From Porphyromonadaceae bacterium UBA3327 (GTDB lineage: Bacteria > Bacteroidota > Bacteroidia > Bacteroidales > Muribaculaceae): a stretch of DNA of 9,010 nt. The translations under genes were made by a program, and so were the position numbers. The stretch is taken from positions 4,664 through 13,673 of the forward strand of contig DERZ01000010.1 of the NCBI GenBank assembly GCA_002361155.1. The letters are read 5' to 3'. The notes below the pieces were generated by a model. It was not told where the DNA came from and did no database searches. It was given only the letters and a program-made list of their open reading frames with translations. The stretch's first letter is position 1. Each line of letters begins with the position of its first letter. Shown here in pieces: positions 1 to 7,961 of this stretch.

Positions 1-269
1 TTTTCGAACTAACCTAACATCATGAAACGATTTTTATACCTATAGAACATCGGTTGCCGAAAAAAAGTTCGCGTTAAAAAAAATTTTTTTCAAGAAAAGA
101 GACCGTGAGCCAAATTTATTCAGGAAGCCGCGTCAAGAAATAATATATCCGTATGTAAATCAGAAAGATAACGGGAAGGTGTGAAATTGCCGAAATATTG
201 TAAAGTGTTTTTAAACTTATTCATATATGGGAAGTCAATATATATAAGCATATTATATAACGGAAAGAA
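1..269. other. AT-rich non-coding region upstream of the first gene
   Basis: No convincing gene is seen here on either strand. The stretch is much richer in A and T than the rest of the window and has an A8T7 tract at about 76-90. The only early + strand start (22-45) gives a seven-codon peptide followed by a stop. No exact Bacteroidetes promoter (TTTG plus TAnnTTTG) could be found. TA-rich stretches at about 211-260 just before the first gene could contain a weak or sigma-factor-specific promoter. The A/T tract may belong to the 3' end of a transcript entering from the left, but no GC-rich stem precedes it, so I do not call a terminator. Confidence 0.6.
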
Positions 270-725
270 ATGAACGAGGAACAGAGGATAATGGATAAAT
301 TCGGCAATAAGTATCCCGGGCGGGTGCCGGATGGTTATTTTGAGTCGTTTGCTGCGGGGATGACGGAGAGCCTTCCGGAGTTTCCGTGCGAGCCGAAGCC
401 GGCTCCGATGACGTTGTGGCAGCGGCTTAAGCCATATACGTACATGGCGGCAATGTTCGCCGGTATCTGGCTTATGATGAATGTATTCCATCGAGTGTCC
501 GGAGCCGGACAACTGAGTCTGGACAATCCCCCCGAGAATATCGCGCAGATTATGGAGCAGTCCGAGGTGATGGATTATTATACCCCGGTTTCCGCGCTCG
601 AGGATATGGAGGCGGAGATGGAGTTGAGCGAAAGTTATACCAGCATGGAAGATTTTGAAAAAGATTTCGGTTATTCCCTCACCCCGGAATATGCCGGAAT
701 AGAAATAAACAGGGATGTGAATTGA
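270..725 (+). CDS. Small single-pass membrane protein, possible anti-sigma-like or envelope-stress operon protein
   Basis: This 151-residue protein has a soluble N-terminal part, one hydrophobic, Met-rich segment at about residues 56-74, and an acidic C-terminal part (residues 95-135 are rich in Glu and Asp). It has no cleavable signal peptide, so it should sit in the inner membrane with N and C parts on opposite sides. The N-terminal motif VPDGYFESF (19-27) followed by SLPE (34-37) resembles small membrane proteins encoded beside ECF sigma factors in Bacteroidetes. That resemblance is from memory and no function is shown by the sequence. The gene ends 1 bp before the next start, so the two are almost certainly co-transcribed and translationally coupled. 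The start at 270 follows a GGAAAG stretch. An in-frame ATG at codon 8 (291), preceded by an AGAGGA-like stretch, is a real alternative. No sigma factor gene lies upstream within the window. Confidence 0.8.
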   Translation: MNEEQRIMDKFGNKYPGRVPDGYFESFAAGMTESLPEFPCEPKPAPMTLWQRLKPYTYMAAMFAGIWLMMNVFHRVSGAGQLSLDNPPENIAQIMEQSEVMDYYTPVSALEDMEAEMELSESYTSMEDFEKDFGYSLTPEYAGIEINRDVN

Positions 726-726
726 T

Positions 727-1194
727 ATGAGAAAGATTTACATTTTGCTTTTAGCCTTGATTTTCGCGTTGCCCGCGTTTTCGCAGAAATCGCAATCCCG
801 GGAGAAACGTGAGGATATGCGCAGGGAGATGCATGAATTCAAGATGAAATTCATCGCTCAGGAAATAGAGTTGCAGGAGTCTCAGCAGAAACGCTTTTTC
901 GAGGTCTATGACCGTATGTGGGCTGAACGTGGCAAACTGTTCAAAGCGACAAGAGGAATCGAGAAAAGACTTCGCGAAGGCAACCCTTCGGAGCAGGAAT
1001 ACACCGAGGCGTGTCGGGCCATGACTGAGGCCAAGGAAAAAGATGCGGAAATCGAAAAGAAGTATGACGCTATATTTTCAGAGTTCCTTACATCGAAACA
1101 GGTTTACAAGATGAAGGATGCCGAGGAAAAATTCCGGAACAAGATGCACGAGATGCGTCACAAGAGAAGGTTCGGGAATTCCCGGAAGAAATAA
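727..1194 (+). CDS. Exported helical protein, Spy/CpxP-like
   Basis: This 155-residue protein has a typical signal peptide (MRK, hydrophobic core at about 4-17, likely cleavage after Ser19 in PAFSQ), so the mature product should be periplasmic. The rest is almost entirely charged alpha helix. Two LTxxQ-like motifs are visible: LQESQ at 49-53 (followed by KRFFEVYDRM) and LTSKQ at 121-125. Paired motifs of this kind mark the Spy/CpxP group of small periplasmic chaperone or stress-sensing proteins, in which the helices form a cradle around unfolded client proteins. The C-terminus (141-155) is strongly basic. The gene starts 1 bp after the membrane protein gene and is followed by a strong terminator, so it is the last gene of a short operon. 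The Spy/CpxP assignment rests on motif spacing and helical character only, and the exact family could differ. Confidence 0.82.
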   Translation: MRKIYILLLALIFALPAFSQKSQSREKREDMRREMHEFKMKFIAQEIELQESQQKRFFEVYDRMWAERGKLFKATRGIEKRLREGNPSEQEYTEACRAMTEAKEKDAEIEKKYDAIFSEFLTSKQVYKMKDAEEKFRNKMHEMRHKRRFGNSRKK

Positions 1195-1212
1195 TCCGCG
1201 ATTGCAGAGGGG

Positions 1213-1245
1213 CTCCCGGGGGAAAATCCCCGGGAGTTTTGTTTT
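1213..1245 (+). terminator. Rho-independent terminator of the 270-1194 operon
   Basis: A perfect 9-bp GC-rich stem (CTCCCGGGG at 1213-1221 with CCCCGGGAG at 1228-1236) encloses a six-base loop and is followed directly by TTTTGTTTT (1237-1245). It begins 19 bases after the stop codon of the Spy-like gene and points in its direction. No T-run lies on the other side, so it should act only on the + strand. It separates the two-gene operon from the macroglobulin gene, which therefore probably has its own promoter in 1246-1294, although I see no good consensus there. Confidence 0.93.
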
Positions 1246-1294
1246 AAATAATATCCGGTAAGAGGTATCGGGTAGTAAAAAAAGTGAAAGAGAT

Positions 1295-4200
1295 ATGAGG
1301 TGGAGAATCATTATGATGGCCCTGTTCGGGTTGTTGGCGGTCGGAGCCGCAGCAAAGACAATGGAGAAAAAGAAAGTTGAAAATACATTCGCAAAACCGG
1401 ACTTCGCGTTCCCTGAGACGGTGGAGAAGAATGCATTGCCCCGGCTGGAGAAGGCTCTTGCCGGTGGTGACGGCGAACAGGCGCTCAGGGCGGCGATACA
1501 GCTTACAATAGCCCGCGATCTTGTGTCTTCCGAAAATTACCGTCAGGGCCTCGAACTCTTCTCAGACCTCGCTTCCCGGACCGGAGCTCCCTGGCGTCAG
1601 CTTGCCATGCTTCTGGAGGCAAGGCTCTATGGCGATATATATGGCAGTAACCGCTTCATGTATGATCGCCGGCACCTTCCGGCCGATAACGTGCCGGAAA
1701 ATGTGCTGGAGTGGGACGGCGATATGTTCCGCGCCAAAGTGGTGGGACTCGTGTCGACAGCTCTCAGGGAATCGGGACCGTCGGCCTCGATGCCTCTCGC
1801 TGAAATTTCTCCGTTGCTGACCGGAACAAAAGATGCTGAGGCCGCCGGCATGACTGTCTGTGATTTCGTGGCGGTGCAGACTGCAGACATACTCTCGGAA
1901 TTCGAAAGCTCCTCCGGTGGGGGAGGGGATATGATACCTTTCGGAGTTCCGTCGGATGCCGATCCCGTGTTTACATGTCGGGCAAACGCTTTGGACGGCG
2001 CCATACGGAATCATCAGAATGACTCCGCCAGACTTCTGCTGTCGGAGCTGTGTCGCCTTAAACTAGAAATACTGTCGGGCGAGGATCGGCTGCAGTTCAT
2101 CAGGAAGTGCTATGAGATGTTCTCAGGTACCGACTATGGCAGCAGTTTCGTGGCCGACTATGCTCATAATCTTGTCTTGTATCCGGGTTATGAGGCAAGC
2201 CGGGAGAACGATATCAATGCGCGCAATGAAATCCGGCGCCGGCAGCTTGCCATCTGCAAGGAATATGTCGCGGCACATCCTCAGGCAAGAAATATCGGCC
2301 AGGTATATTCGGTTATAAACGACCTTGAGTCAAAGCGGATTTCTCTCGATTTCCCGGAGCAGTCCCTTTCCGGACGTGCGATAAAGGTGAGTGTGTCAGG
2401 CACAAATATCTATGCGCCTTATATTCTTGCCGTTCCATGCGCAGTTACGGACAACAGCCAGGGCGTGAAGTATTCACGTCTCCGTTCGGTGGGCGCCGCT
2501 GCCGCATCCTTGCGTGTCAATCTTGCCGGACAGGCTCCCGACGAGTGTGAGGCTGAAGTGGACTTTCCGGCCCTCACTCCCGGATGCTATGCGTTGGTGG
2601 CCTCCTCATCGAAATCTCCACGCGATATCTACGGTGTCAAGGATGACGTGGCCTCACTTATTCTGGTGAGTGATCTTACGGCTTTCGTGACCGGCAGGGG
2701 AGAGGAGCGCATCCTGCATGTGGCGGCAGGTTCGAATCTCAAGCCGGTGCCTGGAGCGAAGGTGACGTTCACCGACCGCCGCAATTCCCGGGCAGCGACG
2801 GTAAAGGTGCTGACCACCGGAAATAACGGAGAAGTCAGGATTCCGTTCAACTCCGCAAAGTACAGGATAGAGAAAAACGGACAGCTGTTTTATGGCGACA
2901 GTTACAGTTATGGGAATCCCGGCGACGATGTCGACAAGACCATATATGCAGCTCAGGTTCTGACAGACCTCTCCCTTTTTCATCCCGGCGACACGGTGCG
3001 TTTTGTTGCGGCGGTATATTCCCGCACCGGCCATCAGATGCGTCAGGAGCCGGGAAAGGGAATAACGGCGGTACTTCGCGATGCCAATTATCAGGCACTC
3101 GATACGCTGCGGCTTACTACGGACAATTATGGCCGGGCCGAAGGTTCGTTCCGGATACCCGGGGACAGATTGCTCGGAAGATACAGCGTATCGCTGCAAT
3201 CGGGCAATAAGGGGCTTGGTGATGCCTCATTTACAGTTGCCGATTACAAGGCGCCGACATTCCGCGTGGTGACATCCGGCACCGATGGCGAGTGCGTGCC
3301 CGGCGATACTGTCCGGATAAGCGGGGAGGCCCTTACATACGCGGGCATGCCTGTGGCCGGCGCAAAGGTGGCGTACAAGGTCACCTACCGTCAGCCATGG
3401 TGGTGGCGCCGCGACACGCAGGGCGCATCGTTTGCATCGGAAACCGTTACCGGTCCCGACGGTAAATTCGTCATATCCCTCCCCACTGCATCGCTCCGTG
3501 GCACACGTTATGAGCGCGGTGTGTTCCAGCTTGATGTGGATGTCACCGACAAGGCTGGCGAAACCCAGCCGGCTTCTCCGGTGATGTTCTCTATGACCAG
3601 AGCATATACCATTTCTCCTGTCATTCCCGAAACTCTTGAATTGTCGGACTATCCCGAATCGGGGTTCAGCGTCTGGGTTCGCGACATTATGAACCGTCCG
3701 GTGACAAGGAAAGTGTATTACAGGATAGAGAACGTGCGGAACGGCTCCGTTGTGTCGGGCGGTGAGTTTGAAAGCCCCGTTTTCCGTCCTGAACTCGCCG
3801 GTCTGCCATCGTCCGGATATAAAATCACATTTTCCCTCGATAAGGACTTCAAGGCCCCTGACGGATCGATGGATTCCACTCATGAGTTCATTCTTTACAG
3901 AAAATCTGACAGCCGTCCTCCGGTCGACGTGCCGCTGTGGATTCCTGAAAGCATGGTCACTGTTCCCTCCGGAGTTTCGACTGTGAAGGTCAGCGTGGGG
4001 TCGAGTTATCCCGACAGCTACATATATGCCGGGATTTCCGACAGCCGCCGGTCTATCCGCGGGGAGTGGATTAAGGTTTCCGATGGAATGGCTTCCATAA
4101 AAATCGATGCTCCCGCCGACGATGAAAGAGTTTTTATCTCTCTGCTCGGTATGCGGGAATTGCGCGGAGTGAGCGGTCTTGTCACAGTGGTTCCCGCCGT

Positions 4201-6976
4201 GCAGCAGGAGCAGGTGGAGATTGTCGCGGAATCGTTCCGCGACAGAATCGATCCGACGGCACGTGAGAGCTGGAAATTCAGATTTACCGCAGGAGGACGT
4301 CCTCTTGCCGATGCGGCTGCGGCGGCCGTGATGAGCAATAAGGCGCTCAACGCTATCGCGCCTTTCTCCTGGCAGATGAATCCTGCCGGACAGCTGTACT
4401 GGAATCCGTACCGCACTGTTGATTACAGAAATCCCGGGAGGGGAATGAACAGCGGATTTGTTCCGGTGTCCCGACCCGGTTGCATATATTCCTACTTCTC
4501 GTTCCCGGAGTGGAATTTCTACGGTAAAGAGCTATACGACATGCACTATCCTGCCTATGTGACCAATGTGACCAACGAGGCCTATGGTGCCGCACGGTCT
4601 GAGATGTTGAGGTCGGTGAATGTTACATCCCGGAAGCTTGCCCGAGGTGCCAAAATGGAGGCTGCCGCAGGGGAGGCGGGAGATAGCGGCTCTGAAGGTG
4701 CTGCGGTACAGGAACCGCTCCCGAGGGATGTGGATACTCCGCTGGCATTCTTCATGCCTTCTATGCACACGGATTCGAATGGAGTGGTCGAGTTGGATTA
4801 TGTCGCGCCGAACTTCATAGGGACATGGCAGTTCCAGATAGCGGGCTGGGCTCCCGACATGAAGGGCGCGGTGAGGATTCTCGATGTCGTGGCCTCCAAG
4901 AAGGTGATGGCCAGGCTGAATGCGCCGCGCTTCATGCGGGTGGGAGACAAGGTCGGAATTTCCGCCACGCTTTTCAACAATACGGATGCCGAGGCGCCGG
5001 TGGCCGGACTCATCGAGCTTGTCAACCCCGCGACCGGTGTCGCGGTCGCAAGCCGGGACTTCGCCCCCGGGATTCTGCAGGCGAAAGGTTCAAGGGTTGT
5101 GACAATGGATTATGAAGTGCCGGCAGATTTCTCGGAGTTGACCGTAAGGGTCTACGCATCGTCGGAAAATTATCGCGATGGCGAGCAGACGATTGTCCCC
5201 GTACTTCCCGGGAGCACTCCGGTAGTCGAGTCCGCTCCGTTCTATCTCAGACCGGGCGAAGGATTGTTTATGGTGAAGCTTCCGAAATATGATAAGGAGG
5301 CCAAGGTGACATTGCGCTACTGCGACAATCCCGTCTGGGAATGCGTCACGGCCCTGCCGGCTATTTTGGAGCCGGAGTCGGCGAGTGTGTTCTCTGCGGC
5401 GGGCGCCCTATATGGCAATGCTGTCGCTTCCGGCCTCTTCCGCGAATATCCCGGGCTGATAGCTGCCGTCAGGGAGATGGCGTCGCCGGCAAACGCCGCA
5501 GACTCTCTGCTTGTGTCGAATCTGGAGAAGGATGCGGCGCTGAAGACCGTGACTCTGCGGAACACGCCGTGGGTGAACGATGCGGCCGCCGAGACCATGA
5601 GGATGGCTTCGCTTACGCAATATACCGATACTGTCAGGAGTGCCGACGCCGTAAAGAAAGCTCTCTCCCGGCTCTCCGACCTGCAGCGCGCCGATGGCGG
5701 CTGGGGGTGGTGCCGTGGAATGGAATCGTCGGAATTCATTACTTATGGAGTACTCGAATATCTGTCCGACCTCCGGCAGATGGACTATTTGCCCCGTCAG
5801 GCCGACGGTATGGCGAAAAAGGCCTTCGCATACTGTGACAAGGAGTTTGTACAGGACTGGGAGCGGACTAAGAAGGAATATTTCAGCTTGCGGGCAATGC
5901 TCGACTATCTGTTTGTGAAGAGCGCGTTCGGTGCCGGGAATAGTGCCGGTTTCGGGGTGCTTGAGAATGCGGCGATGAAGAAAATAAAGGAAGAGTGGAA
6001 ATCTTTCTCTATCGACGAGAAAGCCAAGACCGCAATTCTTCTCAGCCGCAAGGGTGACGATGCATTGGCCGGATTTATCCTTGAGTCGCTGCATCAGTTC
6101 GGTTCATATACTCCGGAGAAGGGGATGTGGTTCGACAACCTGCCGTCAGGCTTGAACGGTGACAGCCGTCTCATCACCACGGCACGCGTGCTCGAGGCTT
6201 TCTCTGCGATCCGTCCGCACAGTACCGACATCGACAAGTTGCGTCAATGGCTTGTGTTGTCCAGACAGACCGAGAACTGGGGAGATTCGCGCAATCTTGC
6301 CGGAGTGATCCGGGCGTTGCTTTCGTCCGGCACAAAGTGGACCGTGCCCTCTGAGACGCCCTCGTTCAGAATCGGCGGCAGGGAGATTGCCGCACCTCAT
6401 ATTGCTAAATATACCGGATCCCTGACTGTGGACCTCAATCCGCTGGAGGTTTCCGGGAAGACCCTCGAGGTGGTGAAGAAATCCTCCGGACCGTCATGGG
6501 GCGGCGTAATTTCGCAATATGTGGCTCCGATCCTCGATGTAAAGGCGGAAAAAGTGCCTCAGCTTTCCATTGCCAAGGCAGTCTATGTGATTGAAAGAGG
6601 CCAGACCGGAGAGAAGGCCGTCAGTTCGCAGTTGCGTGTGGGCGACCGTGTCCGCGTAACACTGAGTATAACCTCCGACCGCGATATGGACTATGTGGCG
6701 GTGACCGATGCCCGCTCGGCTTGTCTCGAGCCTGACGGCCAGGTGTCGGGATACATATCTTCCGACGGAGTGGGCATGTACATGGAGGTGAGGAATGAAT
6801 CAACAAATCTCTTCATACCATTCCTGCCGAAAGGTACTCATGTCATAAGTTATGACTGCCATGTGGATCGTGAGGGAGTGTATTCGCTCGGCATAGCCAC
6901 AGCCCAGTCCCAATACTCTCCGCTGATGGTGGCTCACTCGGCCGGCGCAGAGCTGTCGGTAAAGGATATGGAGTGA
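1295..6976 (+). CDS. Alpha-2-macroglobulin family protein (MG2 / A2M / TED-like), thioester motif apparently lost
   Basis: This 1893-residue exported protein has a signal peptide at 1-20 (cleavage probably after Ala20 in GAAAKT). There is no lipobox Cys, so it is predicted to be soluble periplasmic or secreted. Domains in order: a mainly helical region (about 25-350); beta-sandwich macroglobulin domains, with SDLTAF at 459-464 and an MG2-type domain at about 551-650 (LFHPGD 561-566) ending in DYKAPTF (650-656); further MG domains, the first carrying WWWRR at 702-706; a low-complexity Ala/Gly/Glu linker at about 1117-1148; the A2M signature region from PLAFFMP (1149-1155); an alpha-helical TED-like domain at about 1340-1620 with DGGWGW (1467-1472); and a C-terminal receptor-binding-like domain with SDRDMDY (1794-1800). 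Family members trap proteases, the active ones through a CxEQ thioester. Aligned by eye on NPVW (1345-1348), that site reads SVFS (1364-1367), so covalent trapping is unlikely. The purine-rich GTGAAAGAGAT precedes the start. A start at Met7 would remove the basic n-region of the signal peptide and is less likely. No penicillin-binding protein gene (pbpC) lies alongside. Confidence 0.93.
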   Translation: MRWRIIMMALFGLLAVGAAAKTMEKKKVENTFAKPDFAFPETVEKNALPRLEKALAGGDGEQALRAAIQLTIARDLVSSENYRQGLELFSDLASRTGAPWRQLAMLLEARLYGDIYGSNRFMYDRRHLPADNVPENVLEWDGDMFRAKVVGLVSTALRESGPSASMPLAEISPLLTGTKDAEAAGMTVCDFVAVQTADILSEFESSSGGGGDMIPFGVPSDADPVFTCRANALDGAIRNHQNDSARLLLSELCRLKLEILSGEDRLQFIRKCYEMFSGTDYGSSFVADYAHNLVLYPGYEASRENDINARNEIRRRQLAICKEYVAAHPQARNIGQVYSVINDLESKRISLDFPEQSLSGRAIKVSVSGTNIYAPYILAVPCAVTDNSQGVKYSRLRSVGAAAASLRVNLAGQAPDECEAEVDFPALTPGCYALVASSSKSPRDIYGVKDDVASLILVSDLTAFVTGRGEERILHVAAGSNLKPVPGAKVTFTDRRNSRAATVKVLTTGNNGEVRIPFNSAKYRIEKNGQLFYGDSYSYGNPGDDVDKTIYAAQVLTDLSLFHPGDTVRFVAAVYSRTGHQMRQEPGKGITAVLRDANYQALDTLRLTTDNYGRAEGSFRIPGDRLLGRYSVSLQSGNKGLGDASFTVADYKAPTFRVVTSGTDGECVPGDTVRISGEALTYAGMPVAGAKVAYKVTYRQPWWWRRDTQGASFASETVTGPDGKFVISLPTASLRGTRYERGVFQLDVDVTDKAGETQPASPVMFSMTRAYTISPVIPETLELSDYPESGFSVWVRDIMNRPVTRKVYYRIENVRNGSVVSGGEFESPVFRPELAGLPSSGYKITFSLDKDFKAPDGSMDSTHEFILYRKSDSRPPVDVPLWIPESMVTVPSGVSTVKVSVGSSYPDSYIYAGISDSRRSIRGEWIKVSDGMASIKIDAPADDERVFISLLGMRELRGVSGLVTVVPAVQQEQVEIVAESFRDRIDPTARESWKFRFTAGGRPLADAAAAAVMSNKALNAIAPFSWQMNPAGQLYWNPYRTVDYRNPGRGMNSGFVPVSRPGCIYSYFSFPEWNFYGKELYDMHYPAYVTNVTNEAYGAARSEMLRSVNVTSRKLARGAKMEAAAGEAGDSGSEGAAVQEPLPRDVDTPLAFFMPSMHTDSNGVVELDYVAPNFIGTWQFQIAGWAPDMKGAVRILDVVASKKVMARLNAPRFMRVGDKVGISATLFNNTDAEAPVAGLIELVNPATGVAVASRDFAPGILQAKGSRVVTMDYEVPADFSELTVRVYASSENYRDGEQTIVPVLPGSTPVVESAPFYLRPGEGLFMVKLPKYDKEAKVTLRYCDNPVWECVTALPAILEPESASVFSAAGALYGNAVASGLFREYPGLIAAVREMASPANAADSLLVSNLEKDAALKTVTLRNTPWVNDAAAETMRMASLTQYTDTVRSADAVKKALSRLSDLQRADGGWGWCRGMESSEFITYGVLEYLSDLRQMDYLPRQADGMAKKAFAYCDKEFVQDWERTKKEYFSLRAMLDYLFVKSAFGAGNSAGFGVLENAAMKKIKEEWKSFSIDEKAKTAILLSRKGDDALAGFILESLHQFGSYTPEKGMWFDNLPSGLNGDSRLITTARVLEAFSAIRPHSTDIDKLRQWLVLSRQTENWGDSRNLAGVIRALLSSGTKWTVPSETPSFRIGGREIAAPHIAKYTGSLTVDLNPLEVSGKTLEVVKKSSGPSWGGVISQYVAPILDVKAEKVPQLSIAKAVYVIERGQTGEKAVSSQLRVGDRVRVTLSITSDRDMDYVAVTDARSACLEPDGQVSGYISSDGVGMYMEVRNESTNLFIPFLPKGTHVISYDCHVDREGVYSLGIATAQSQYSPLMVAHSAGAELSVKDME

Positions 6977-7891
6977 TCAGTCGAGATCAGTACGGAGGTT
7001 CTCGCGGTTTAGAATCACGTCCGGGAAGACTTCCTTCGCCTCGCGGAGGAAGTCTTCATCTTTGGAGTAGCGGCTGGAATAATGACCGGTCAGCAAGGCT
7101 CCCGCGCCTGCGTCCCTGGCAACGGCCGCAGCCTGCTTTGCAGTGGAGTGAAACCGGTTCCTGGCATCGGCGGCATGCGACTCGAGATATGTCGTTTCAT
7201 GAAACAGCAGATCGACCGGCCCGATCTTTGCCGCCAGTTCCGGCATGTATATCGTGTCGCTGATATGGGCATACGACAGAGGTTTGTCGGCCGGCGATGT
7301 CAGCATTTCGTTTGGAACGACGGATCCGTCGGGCCTGATGAAGTCGGCGCCTTCCTTTACGGCACGGATCTGAGCCACGGGAACCTTATGATAGGCGATC
7401 ATGTCGGGCCGTATGTGACGCAGGCGCGGCTTCTCCTCGAAGACATATCCGACGGTAGGAATCCGGTGACGGAGCGGTATGGTCCGGACAGTGAGGGAGG
7501 GGGTCTCGAATATCACGGCCTCCTCCGGCCTGATGACATTGAATCGCAGGTCGAAGGACAGGTCACGTCCGAAAAAATCCATTATCTGGGTCAGTATCCG
7601 TTTTCCCTCCTCAAAGGTATGTATGGTGAGGCTTCCCCCGGCCCCTCCCAGTTCGAGGGTGGATATAAGGCCCGGCAGTCCGAGCACATGGTCTCCGTGA
7701 AGATGGGTCAGAAAAATGTGGCCGAGCCGTGAATATTTAAGATGCGCCCGCTGGAAACCGAGCTGGGCGCATTCGCCGCAGTCGACCATGAACAGATTGC
7801 CGCGATGATCTATCACCGTAGAGGAGGGCTGATGGCGCAGAGTGGGTTTGGCGGAACCGCATCCGAGAGTGTATATGCTGAATGTCGACAT
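6977..7891 (-). CDS. rnz: Ribonuclease Z (tRNA 3' endonuclease)
   Basis: This 304-residue cytoplasmic metallo-beta-lactamase-fold enzyme cleaves the 3' trailer from tRNA precursors, chiefly those lacking an encoded CCA. The zinc-binding set is complete: HLHGDH at 63-68 (His63, His65, Asp67, His68), His142 in RHRIPTVGY, Asp212 in SDT, and His270 in GHYSSRY. HETTY (231-235) and FHSTAKQAA (247-255) are further family motifs. These positions closely match those I recall for Bacillus subtilis RNase Z (63, 65, 67, 68, 140, 211, 269). The substrate-binding arm at about 153-200 reads KVPVAQIRAVKEGADF rather than the Gly-Pro-rich form of Firmicutes, which I believe is usual in Bacteroidetes. Length is normal for the short bacterial form. 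Its stop codon abuts that of the convergent macroglobulin gene. A -7 element lies about 22 bases upstream of the start. It looks intact and monocistronic. Confidence 0.97.
   Translation of the reverse strand: MSTFSIYTLGCGSAKPTLRHQPSSTVIDHRGNLFMVDCGECAQLGFQRAHLKYSRLGHIFLTHLHGDHVLGLPGLISTLELGGAGGSLTIHTFEEGKRILTQIMDFFGRDLSFDLRFNVIRPEEAVIFETPSLTVRTIPLRHRIPTVGYVFEEKPRLRHIRPDMIAYHKVPVAQIRAVKEGADFIRPDGSVVPNEMLTSPADKPLSYAHISDTIYMPELAAKIGPVDLLFHETTYLESHAADARNRFHSTAKQAAAVARDAGAGALLTGHYSSRYSKDEDFLREAKEVFPDVILNRENLRTDLD
7025..7057. other. Long hairpin-forming inverted repeat inside the 3' end of rnz
   Basis: GAAGACTTCC (7025-7034) and GGAAGTCTTC (7048-7057) are perfect inverted repeats. Pairing continues inward through 7035-7038 and 7044-7047, with one G-U pair as + strand RNA (an A-C mismatch as - strand RNA). 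This gives a stem of about 14 bp with a five-base loop (CCTCG). It lies in the rnz coding sequence, where the complementary strand encodes EDFLREAKEVF (residues 279-289), and starts 49 bases after the macroglobulin stop codon. On the + strand it is followed by ATCTTTGGAG, which is not a proper T-run. It could still act as a 3' end or RNA-stabilising structure for the macroglobulin mRNA. The structure is seen directly, and the role is inference. Confidence 0.6.
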
Positions 7892-7912
7892 CTGGTATCA
7901 GGGAATTTATTA

Positions 7913-7920
7913 CAAAATTA
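7913..7920 (-). promoter_or_regulatory. Probable -7 promoter element of rnz
   Basis: Read on the - strand, this is TAATTTTG, an exact match to the Bacteroidetes -7 consensus TAnnTTTG. It lies 22 bases before the rnz start codon, which would give a short 5' leader of roughly 15 bases. No TTTG is found at the expected -33 position; only a GGTTTTT stretch lies near it, so the call rests on the -7 box alone. Confidence 0.55.
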
Positions 7921-7961
7921 ATAAATTTAATTAAAAACCTGAATAGCGGTATGCCGATTGT

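Noticed and set aside
22..45. Seven-codon open frame (MKRFLYL) in the upstream region
   Set aside because: It is too short, lies in AT-rich DNA, and has no terminator or attenuator structure after it to suggest a leader peptide.
95..182. Open stretch read as a possible C-terminal end of an upstream gene such as a sigma factor
   Set aside because: The translation has no recognisable motif, the frame begins in the A/T tract, and the base composition is unlike the coding regions of the window.
120..512. Long open frame on the - strand across the start of the first gene
   Set aside because: It is rich in Arg, His and Pro, as expected for the antisense of a GC-biased gene, extends into non-coding DNA and shows no family motif.
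1237..1294. Promoter of the macroglobulin gene using TTTG in the terminator T-run
   Set aside because: At the required spacing there is no TAnnTTTG match, only AGAGGTATCGGG, so a consensus promoter cannot be supported.
3398..3412. Trp-Trp-Trp-Arg-Arg run in the macroglobulin as an unusual insertion
   Set aside because: Trp-rich stretches at this point are, to my recollection, common in Bacteroidetes macroglobulins, and the reading frame is uninterrupted on both sides.
5408..6094. 228-codon open frame on the - strand within the macroglobulin gene
   Set aside because: It is fully antisense to a clearly coding TED-like domain with recognisable motifs. Its composition is that of a shadow frame.
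7082..7732. 216-codon open frame on the + strand opposite rnz
   Set aside because: It is antisense to RNase Z, whose complete catalytic motifs prove the - strand reading. The + strand product has no family features.
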